From Bryopsis sp. KO-2023 (taxonomy: Eukaryota > Chlorophyta > Ulvophyceae > Bryopsidales > Bryopsidaceae): a DNA stretch of 64,000 nucleotides. The notes under the pieces were generated by a model. It was given only the letters and a program-made list of their open reading frames with translations, had not been told where the DNA came from and made no database searches. The stretch lies in NCBI GenBank assembly GCA_030272585.1, contig BSYQ01000004.1, positions 6,386,001 to 6,450,000 on the forward strand, written 5' to 3'. This document shows, piece after piece, positions 55,990 through 64,000 of the stretch. Within the stretch, counting starts at the first letter, position 1. The number at the start of each line of letters is the position of its first letter. A program made the position numbers and the translations under genes.

Positions 55990-56631
55990 TGGCCCGGGCG
56001 CTGCTTTCCAGAATTCGAATGAGGAAAGCCCTGCACATGGGGCTGGAAAGGGCCATGAGAAAAACAAAACAGGATCTGGCCCAGGCGTGCAAACACTTCG
56101 CAGCAGGGCTGTCGGAAATGGAAATGATTAGAAGCACCGCGAAACTGGGGGCTGAGATAGTGCCTGGGTTTGAGAAAGGGTTGGATCAGGCGCCCGCTCC
56201 TGGTGGGCCCGTACGTGTGTCACAGGTAAAAAATAAAATAAATTAAGTTAACTAAAAAAAAAAAAAATAGTTAAAGTTAACTATGGCTGGTCGTGAATTT
56301 TAATAACTTTTTGTTGATTTAATTGATCAGGAAAAAAAAAGGAGTTTTGCAAGATTTTCTTGATATCAAAAAACGGAATGCCGGCAAAAAAATAAAAAAA
56401 TAGATTAAATAAAAAACAACTGGAGGGATAAAATTGAAACGATTAAAACATGGTGGGGGAAATACGTGCAGGGGATTACGGGATTGAAAATTTTCCATGA
56501 AAACCTGTGAAAAAGCAGTTTTTTTGGCCTGTTGTTCCTCCATAGGCTTTGACGTTGGATGAAACCTGGGATCGTTTCGAAAATCTGCTAGGGGAGCTTC
56601 AGATGGCATGCTCTTTGACCACAGTTGGAGG
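55990..56631 (+). CDS. Two exons of an unrecognised helical protein
   Basis: Exon 55990-56225 follows CCGCCTCTAG| and ends CACAG|GTAAAA. It encodes a basic helical segment (KALHMGLERAMRKTKQDLAQ, then ACKHFAAGLSEMEMIRS). Exon 56546-56631 follows CCTCCATAG| and encodes ALTLDETWDRFENLLGELQM, ending GGAGG|GTGCGT. Splice sites and composition are good and the two join in phase 0. Neither joins in frame to the last exon at 56801. The family is unknown; further exons were not identified with certainty. Confidence 0.45.
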
Positions 56632-56800
56632 GTGCGTTTGAGAATTTAAAAAAAAAAGAAAAAAGAAAAACCAGGGAGAAAAATCATGATGTTAAAAATG
56701 AGCGGAGACAGACAGCCACACTTTTTTTTTTTCAACTAATTGCGAGAGGAGACTGCTTTTTTAAAAGGAATGAAAGGAATCCCTCTTGCTTTCCAACCAG

Positions 56801-57081
56801 ATCGTGCCGAGACGGGGGCTGGGGCGGTGGCTGATGTCCAAGTGGACACCAAGCAGGACGACGCCAATGCGAACACCAACGTCGATGTTTCAGGGGATAG
56901 CAGTGCTGACGCCGATGCCAATGCGGAGACTTTCGCCCAGAGGTGGCCCGTTTGCTCCGGCGACGCCGCCTCCTGCTGCGGCGTCCAGAACGACAGTTTC
57001 TGTGGAAACTACAGCAGAAACAACATTGGCTCTGTCAAGGGATGGAGGGAAAACGGTTCCAATCAATCGTGCAAGTGCTAA
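56801..57081 (+). CDS. Last exon of the alanine-rich family, cysteine-rich C-terminus
   Basis: It follows TTTCCAACCAG| and encodes GAGAVADVQVDTKQDDANAN, then NVDVSGDSSADADANAET and a tail with eight cysteines (WPVCSGDAASCCGVQNDSFC ... SCKC stop). The first part matches the 3' part of the inverted pseudogene at 28.4 kb. The exon starts in phase 1, as needed after exon 4 at 28147. It is either the true last exon of the gene starting at 24854 (which would give 284 residues and a 28.6-kb intron) or the remnant of a second copy. A disulfide-rich secreted end fits the signal peptide of exon 1. Confidence 0.6.
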
Positions 57082-57369
57082 AAGTTGATTGATGCAAGTT
57101 TGTGTAGGCTACACTTATTTCTTTTTTCAAAAAGGTGGATTTCTCAGATATGGAGATATGGGAAAGTTGCTTCAAGATCAAATTTGAACAAACCTGGCTG
57201 TTGTAATGACTTTATATTATAACACTAGTTTCAGGAAAATGTCTTCTCCTGAAACTTGATACTGTGTGGGATCATAAATTTTTTATTTAAATAAATGGAA
57301 GAGGGGGGTGGGGTGTTTTTGTCGTGGGAACCTTCTTTTGAAGGGTATTTTTTTTCTAAACAAAAGTGA

Positions 57370-57640
57370 TTCAGAGTTGGAGGGAAGCGGATAAGCCAAC
57401 TGGGAGCTCTGGTGTATCAAACGCAGAATGGGCTGTTTCATGAGAATGTAGCAGGTGCTGTGGAGGATCTTGAGGCATTGGAGAAGGGAATGGATTGAAC
57501 AGCATGTTCTTCCCTTGCTTTCCAAGTTTTGTGTCGAAATCTTCAAAGGAAAGGAGGATTGCAATCATTGGGGATGTAGCCCACTCCATCAGCCCTATCC
57601 ATGATGTTGGAGCCAACATAACGGGAGCATATGCGACAAG
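57370..57640 (+). pseudogene. Fragment of the FAD monooxygenase gene
   Basis: 57370-57536 aligns with exon 4 of the monooxygenase (CAACTGGGAGCTCTGG..., GAATGGGCTGTTTCATGAG), with a shift and an in-frame TGA. 57550-57622 aligns with its second FAD motif (ATTGCAATCATTGGGGATG, then AGCCCACTCCATCAGCCC). The intron between is nearly deleted and the catalytic Ala of GDAAH is changed. It is a broken DNA-level copy following the alanine-rich last exon, in the same orientation as the intact gene. Confidence 0.8.
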
Positions 57641-57884
57641 GAAAGTGTTGAACCACAAGCACTTAGCATAAGCACTTAGCATATCCACACATTTTTCGAC
57701 CTTTTTTTTTAACTCCTAACTACAAGCAGCAGATTTTATATTCTCAGGACCTGCCATCTTTATTCTTCTTTTCTGAATGTAGTCATTCATTTGTAAATCT
57801 GGATGCTGGATCTGGACCCTGGCATCTTCAAAATCTGTCCTGATTTCTCCCTAGAAACAGTGTCTTTTCTTTGATGGTTTTTCT

Positions 57885-58372
57885 CAGGGTTGCAAAATAC
57901 GCGTATAAAACTCGAGTTTGATACGTTTATACGCGTATTTTTTATCAAACGTATTATACGGATTAAATACGCGAATTCTTTCACGTGACCACTTGATATC
58001 GAGACAAGGCGACCCAAGGCGCTGAAAAAAGTCGATTTTTTCGAGCGAGCGGCTTTTTTCAACGCCTTGGGTCACTGGAAAAAGTCGGTGGTGATGTTGT
58101 GTAGACGTTGTTGGTACCACCTCGAACTGTTATCAAGTATCGCCGCCTTCTTTGTGTTTGGTTTTGTAATTGATGTTTGTTTGTTTGTTTGTTTGTGTTT
58201 GGTTTTGTGTGGAGTCTATTTTAAAACTGGTTTTTGACATTCTTCGTCTCTATTTCAACATTTGAAATTCACGTATTTTTGGCGTATTTTTCTCGTATTA
58301 AATACCTTGAACGTATAATACTCGTATAATATTGTCAACGTATTAAAGTAAAATACGTTTCTGGCAACCCTG
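57885..58372. mobile_element. hAT-type non-autonomous transposon made of ATACG/CGTAT motifs
   Basis: A 488-bp element with target duplication GTTTTTCT at 57877-57884 and 58373-58380. Ends are CAGGGTTGCAAAATACG and, complemented, CAGGGTTGCCAGAAACG. Subterminal regions are ATACG/CGTAT repeats in both orientations. The centre has a hairpin (GACCCAAGGCG ... CGCCTTGGGTC with matching TGAAAAAAG arms). CAGGGTTGC ends and an 8-bp duplication are typical of hAT. Confidence 0.92.
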
Positions 58373-58748
58373 GTTTTTCTATGATAAAGATTCACATGTG
58401 TGCATGGAATAATGGATCATGCTTCTGGAGGTAATTTGGCTGCTTGTGTTCACAAACGGCAATCTCTTGAGGACAAGGCCAGATGGTTCTCCCAGCAATT
58501 AATTGATTCTGGCTGTGGATTACAGATAAGCATACGTACCTGGCAGATTGATTGAAGTGATGCTGTGTAGAATTTTGAGTTTGAACGCCCTTTCAAAAAC
58601 ATTATTTTTTGTTCAAACGTTTGTACTTTTTAGCTTTTCTGTTGGAAGTCACAGATTTCTCTCGAGAATTTCACTACAGGGGAATCACACCGCTTCCGAA
58701 TTCAGCAAGATGTGGAAAAAAGTCTGAAGAAGAATGATCCACCCTTGA

Positions 58749-58784
58749 TTTCCACTGGGGTTTTCAAGAAAACCCCAGTGGAAA
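58749..58784. repeat. Perfect 17-bp hairpin, 2-base gap
   Basis: TTTCCACTGGGGTTTTC, then AA, then the exact complement GAAAACCCCAGTGGAAA. The nearly absent loop favours a cruciform or a joined inverted duplication. Confidence 0.92.
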
Positions 58785-59534
58785 AAATAAAACAATGCAT
58801 GGGTGTGTTCACCAAGCGTGTCTTCAGTTGGTATACATTTTGTCGAGAAGGAACGCACAGACTGACCCCTTGTCGAAATCTTGTTAAGGTCGTTTTTAGG
58901 GTGTCTATGATGCCAGGGTCCGATTTCCAAAGCAGGAAGAACTCGAGTCGCATTATCAAATGTTTAATGACAACAGGCGATATTTATTGTCAGGGGGATG
59001 ATGATGGAGCATCGATTCTCGGTTCAGGAAAATCTACTGCCCGGGTTCCCGGCTTTCTGACGTGCTTGTCGTAGACTTGGACAGTTTTTGAATTTCACCA
59101 GAGGTTTCTTTCTTTGTTTTTCTTTTGGAGGGCAGTAAAAATAGGTGGTGTAAATTAAGTTCAAAAAAAGAAAAGGTGTTATAGGAAAAAGATGTTATTG
59201 TTATTGTCTTTTGTTAGAAGTGCGGTGGTGGACATTTTTAATATACCAAGCATTTTTTAAATATTCAATAACCATTGAATGTTGAGTGTTAACATCGATT
59301 TACATTGTTGGGTAAGCAGAAACACTCTCAATATCACAAGAATTAAAAAAAAAAAAAAAATCAATTTCAAAAACACCCGTCAGCTTTCATTCGATCCGGC
59401 ATAAAAAAAGAAATTTCTGCGAGAAGCCAGTATCGAGAGAACACTTAATTAACCTTTGCTTGCTTTGCTTTGATTTTGGAACTGTGTAAGTGTTCTTGTG
59501 TTTTTTTTACGAGGGAAACGCTTTAATTCCCTCT

Positions 59535-59565
59535 TGTAAGATCGGAGGAAATTTCCGATCTTACA
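59535..59565. repeat. Perfect 12-bp hairpin, 7-base loop
   Basis: TGTAAGATCGGA, loop GGAAATT, then TCCGATCTTACA. It lies 380 bases beyond the stop of the EF-2 gene, on the 3' side, and might serve the 3' end of that transcript. Confidence 0.85.
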
Positions 59566-59942
59566 CTTTGCATTCCAACCTCCCTTCTTTTGTCACTGAA
59601 AATTTAATTCTAAACCATGAACCACAAAGGGAGCACACCACCAATTGCAACAATCAAGGCTTTAAATATCAGTAGATTTCCCCAAAAGTTTCTTCACAAA
59701 CACTGGAAATGTCTTACAATCAGATCCACACATTATAAAACTTAATAATGACCCAACCCTTCTCCAGAAAGCAGTTTTTCTGCCCCAGGCTCTCCAAGAT
59801 ATTCTTTCATCCATTTTGTTTCTCTTACAATCAGTGTTTTACAACAAAATACCCTGCCTTATCACAGTTTTCAACAGTTCCTATTGGAAAAGAGCGGACA
59901 TCCTGTCCCTTCAAAAAACCCCTTCTTTCGAAACATTCCCTC

Positions 59943-62900
59943 TTAAAAAAGCCTGTCTTCATACTCGGCAGCAGGCTTTGGGATGGGGGAAAGCCCCTTT
60001 CGCTTTCTGATGGATTCCATCAAAACGGCAGCTGGACTGCCTGGACTCAACGGATCATGGTCAATGGTCTCCCAATGGTCGAACACACTCTGAGGGAATG
60101 CCTATTACAATCAACAAGTACATTTACTTTTCTTATTTCACAATCTGGTAGACTTATTGATTTAAAAAAAAAAAAGATTACGTTTCTTTTTAAAAAGATT
60201 ATGTTTCTACCGATTGGTAAAAAACGTTTATATGAATCAGGAAGACAAAGGAACCTATCATGAGCATTTATTCTTCAAACCTTCAAACTAGATTCTTTGG
60301 GGGGTTGTCTGCCGATGCTTCATTTTCAAGGGATGTTCTTTTTTTTTTTTTTTCGGTGGGGAGGTGGGGAGGGGAAAGAGACGACAAAATTTGAAATTGT
60401 GTTTTGTTAAATCATCTCGGTTTTCTGACTGTAAATTTGACATCGTCAAAAACCATCATCTCAGTTTGCCCCGGAAAAAGAGCACTCTTCTTTACCTGTC
60501 CTGAGGTGGCTGCCCTCAAATCAGAAGTCAGACCGAAGGCCTCCCGAACTGGCAAATATGCCTTTATATTGTAGATGGGGGTTCCCGGCCTTTGGATCTC
60601 CTCGAAAACCTGGCCTCGTTTCTTGGTCAGAACAGAATAGATTCCCCCCAATGCACTTTCTGGTGCTTGGATTTCCATGAGATAAATGGGCTCCATCAAA
60701 CGGGGTGTGGAGGCCAGTTCACATGCGTAGATTGCCCTCCGGCATGAGGGGATGATTTGGCCTGGTCTGCGTTCCATCGGAGAGGAGTGGATGCGAGCAT
60801 CACAGATCTGAAAATACGTACAATAACAACATGAGTCAAGATTTATGACCGGCTGTCCTGACTCCACAAGAACAGTCGCCCAGTTGGAATTACGATGGTG
60901 AAAAAAAAAAAGCCATGCAAAATGTCCAGGTCAATGGAAAACAGGCTGGAAATTGAAATTCTTTTTTTTTTTCCTCTGAAAAAAAAGATCGTTTTTTTCA
61001 AAAAAATTCAAAAATCCAGCTAAATTTCGTCATGTCTCACCTCGAAGATGCACCCACGCAAGTTCTCCTCAGCCAAAACACCTTCTTCCGTGGCCCAGTT
61101 CAACGCTGCAACGCATCCATCCTTAATATCGCTCATGTTTGCGACCCCTTTGGTAGCGTCAATCAGCATGTTAGGTCCCATCGTGTCTGGACCGAAAGCC
61201 CAAATCTTTCTGGATTGCTCCCTGTCCCAGCCAAACTTGTCGGAAAGAATTTCGGTTCGAGATTTTGGGTCGTCAAGAGGGCCGATGCGTCCATCCTCTA
61301 TGTCTTCAGGCAAACCTTCCTCCATCGAACGGGCCTGGGGAACGTAAACAATTTCAGTAATGTTTGTCTCTTTACAGACCCTTTCAGAAAAAAAAGCAGG
61401 TTTCTTTTTCGGATTGTCATCACTGCAAAAAAGTACATAGATGTATCTTTTCATATGTAAATTTATTTTTAACATTTATTTTTATTTTATTTTTTCTTTT
61501 CATATGTAAATTTACTTTTATTTATTTTTATTGTCTTTTTATTCCCCTGAATGTTTTCTCTTTCTTTATTCTAAGGTCTGACTGGAACATTGCGTCATCT
61601 CAGAATGAATTATTTTCAAAATTGTTTATAAAAAAAAAGCTGCAAAGGAAATCTGGATGAAGGAGAAGTGTATTTCCAACAGAGATTTAACAAAAACAAT
61701 CAACTCCTCACCCTCATGAAAATCCTGTTGTGCTTGTTGGGGCTTTTGACCATGCAAACGTGGTCCGACTCATTCATGATGGTTTCTTTGAACGAAACGA
61801 CTGGGTCAGACACCCGAATTTCGGCCCCACCCATGAAATCCTCCTGCAGATCTTTCAGGCAAATCTCAAGGTGCAGTTCACCGGCACCAGCGATAATATG
61901 CTCACCTGCAGAAAAAAAAGAAGTTGAAAAAATACACTGATTTCTGTGCAAGGACCCAAACATTTTAAAAAAGATTCTTTTCCGCTTTTTTCACTTTTTT
62001 CTTTGCTTTTTGTCTGTTTTTTTCTTTCTTTTCGTTCCAAGTTAGGTTTGGTGTGTGTGCCTTCCCAAAAAAAAATCATAAACTTGACAGTCTTTCTGAG
62101 CGTACAATTATTTTGGCCATCCTAACACCCAACATACCAGTCTCTTCGATGGAACACTGGACCATAGGATCAGATTTCGACAGTCTTTTCAGCCCTTCCA
62201 CAAGCTTGGGCAAATCGCTGGCCACCTTAGGCTCCACAGCCACGCGTACGACTGGAGACACGCTGAACTTCATAGCTTTGATCGGATGGGCAGCATCGTT
62301 CTTCTCATCAGTCAGGGTGGCGTTCTTACTGATGCATTGATCCAAGCCCACCAGGGCAACGGTGTTTCCACACGGAACATCCTCCACTGCATCTTGGCGT
62401 CTTCCCATGCACAGGACGGTTCGCTGGACGTTCTTGATGTACAGATCGGTTTTGGTCCCTGGTGTGTAGTTTGGTCCCATGATACGAACCTGAAAGATTA
62501 GTCACCACAGAAAAATCTATGTTCAGCCTCGTGTTTCGAGGAAGAATTTGTGAATTAGAAAAAGCTTCAAAATGGAAGAAGGTCGTTCAGTTCTGGCCCA
62601 GTTTTAGCTTTACATAAACTACTGTTAATGTCAGCCCACACGCCTTTGTATCGTGCATCTAAATTTAGATGTAACAAAGAAACCTCCTCCCATGCCTTCG
62701 AATTATACATCTAAATTTAGATGTAAAAAAGAAAACCTCTTAATGTCACCTCACATGTTTGTATTACGGATCTACATTTAGATGTAACAATCCAAAAAAC
62801 TAATAGTAAAAGAGAGCATATATAAAAAAAAAGGTCCAAGGTTCCAAGGGCAAGTTCTCCTCACCTTCTGGCCTGTGGAAATTCTTCCAGAGAACACACG

Positions 62901-63933
62901 GCCAAACGCAAGGAACCGGCCTTTGTCATTGGCTGGAATCATCTTCGAAATGTACACCATCAGAGGGCCATCAGCATCGCACTGTCTTATCGCCGTAGCA
63001 TAACAATCATCCAGGGGTCCTTCGTACAAATTATCCACCCGGTACTTCTGCGCCTCAGCAGGAGACGGCAAATGATAGATCATCATTTCCAGCAACGCGT
63101 TCTGAGCGGGAAGCCAGGTCTGCAAGATCCTCTTCATCAAGGGCTTTCCGACCAGCTCCTTGTCTTGCGGTTTCAGAAGGGGGGTAATGCCGAGTTTGTC
63201 AGTCATCGTGAAAATCTTCTGATGGTCATCGCCCATGCATGTTGTGACCAGGGCTTTGATTGGATCGTAGATGAACTGGACAAATCTGATGCAGCAGAAA
63301 AGATATAAAAAAAAAGATATTTACCATCCATCCAAACTGTATGAAGCATTCACTCCTCCATTTTTTTCCTCAGTTTTTCCCCCCACCCAGAACTGGGTTC
63401 ACCAATGAACAAAGATCTCCTTTCTGCCGTTCCAACAGATGTTTCTTAAAGTTTAAATTATTCCCAAACAAAACAAAATCAGAAAATGGGTGAGCTGCCC
63501 CAGCCAGGTTCAAAATCCTGGCATCTTCGATTTGAAAGAAGAAAAAAAACATCACGCACCCTCGCTGACAGGTTCTGCTATCAGTCTTCCTCTTCGTCCA
63601 CTTTTTGGTGGCTGGGTCGAAAAAATTATCCCCCCACAGCCGGTCCATCATCTTGGATTCATCCACCCCAAACTTGGACGCGTACATTTTCGCAAAGGTA
63701 GTCAGAGTGAAAGCCCATCCATGGAGGCCAGCAGAGAAGGACACCGTGCCTTTGCTGGGGTGAACTTGGCAGTCTCCCATCGCTTCATCAGTGTATGTTG
63801 CGATTACGACATTGACGCTCTCTATGGCTCGGTTGAATCCGGAGTAGGCCTCCTCGCCATCCAGCATCAATTCCAAGAAACATCTGTCGAGTTTGTTGAC
63901 TGCCAGGACAGGTTTGATCCGTTCGCCCAAAGC
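59943..63933 (-). CDS. Translation elongation factor 2 (eEF2), 5'-truncated by window edge
   Basis: Seven exons on the minus strand: 63560-63933, 62865-63285, 62138-62489, 61712-61905, 61041-61334, 60496-60807 and 59943-60101. All are GT-AG with matching phases and encode about 701 residues; roughly the first 145 (P-loop, switch regions) lie beyond the window. The frame opens at [17 protein letters not shown], so the NKxD guanine-specificity motif is present. Domain II ([20 protein letters not shown]), domain III ([20 protein letters not shown]), domain IV and domain V ([26 protein letters not shown]) follow. The short last exon gives [14 protein letters not shown] and ends EDRLF. eEF2 drives ribosome translocation in the cytosol. 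The domain IV tip is abnormal: where eEF2 has AIHRGGGQ, this gene reads PMERRPGQ, so the diphthamide His is Glu. The rest is well conserved and open, so I read it as a functional divergent paralogue, though relaxed decay is possible. Confidence 0.93.
62640..62800. repeat. Three palindromic repeats in an EF-2 intron
   Basis: CATCTAAATTTAGATGTAA occurs twice (about 62658, 62709), with a third diverged copy near 62771 (CTACATTTAGATGTAA). They are spaced about 50-60 bases and share AAAGAAACCTC- and TGTATT-type flanks. The core is a perfect palindrome. Confidence 0.8.
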
Positions 63934-64000
63934 CTGATGAAATCGTAGTCAAAACATACACAGGTCAGTGAAAAACGTCTCTAGTTTGGTTGCTTTTTTA

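Larger units (their letters stand above)
58373..59942. other. Intergenic region with two perfect hairpins
   Basis: No protein gene recognised. The stretch 58.7-59.07 kb is open in one + frame but contains a perfect palindrome and no family motif. Two hairpins are listed separately. The EF-2 3' UTR (minus) presumably ends in the upper part of this stretch. Confidence 0.4.

Overview
This is a nuclear genome window from a eukaryote, most likely a green-lineage alga or plant. Its genes are split by many GT-AG introns. A kinesin-14, an EF-2 gene and a broken 6-phosphogluconate dehydrogenase gene all read like green-lineage versions of those families. There are no operons, and about half the window is repeat or transposon DNA. 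The species cannot be named from the sequence alone.

Layout. 1-7.5 kb: an 11-exon minus-end-directed-type kinesin (kinesin-14), + strand. 7.5-18 kb: no gene; 7.6-16.5 kb is strikingly depleted of C on the + strand. 18-19 kb: a single-exon F-box/WD40 protein. 20.9-23.9 kb: a six-exon FAD-dependent monooxygenase. 24.85-28.15 kb: the first four exons of a secreted alanine-rich protein. A phase-compatible cysteine-rich last exon sits at 56.8 kb, so the 28.6 kb between them may be one transposon-packed intron. Decayed copies of the alanine-rich gene (28.4-28.9 kb and 32.6 kb, both minus) and of the monooxygenase (57.4 kb) show that this gene pair was duplicated locally. A 6-phosphogluconate dehydrogenase pseudogene lies at 33.3-34.7 kb (minus). 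The 3' seven exons of an EF-2 gene fill 59.9-63.9 kb (minus), and its 5' end lies beyond the window.

Mobile DNA. Four repeat islands are built from one short motif repeated on both strands: GTCGCA, GATCGG, CCTGTC/ACCGG and ATACG/CGTAT. For the last three I found terminal inverted repeats and exact 8-bp target-site duplications, which makes them non-autonomous DNA transposons of hAT type or similar. One (35.6-38.0 kb) is a large nested palindrome carrying tRNA-like SINEs. Minisatellites lie at 38.9-40.9 kb (96-bp unit) and 53-54.3 kb (110-bp modules).

The most unusual part is 42-54 kb. It holds (i) a spliced KDZ-type transposase with a chromodomain between its first two catalytic aspartates; (ii) two divergently transcribed coiled-coil proteins that share the spacing CxxC...CxxHxxC...CxxC; (iii) arrays of a roughly 186-bp repeat with a CCAAT-like and a TATA-like motif in each unit, one of which lies between the divergent pair and another upstream of the transposase; and (iv) an 852-residue DUF3987-like P-loop protein. 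I infer one or two large transposons with accessory genes. The second notable point is that the EF-2 has Glu where the diphthamide-modified His should be.
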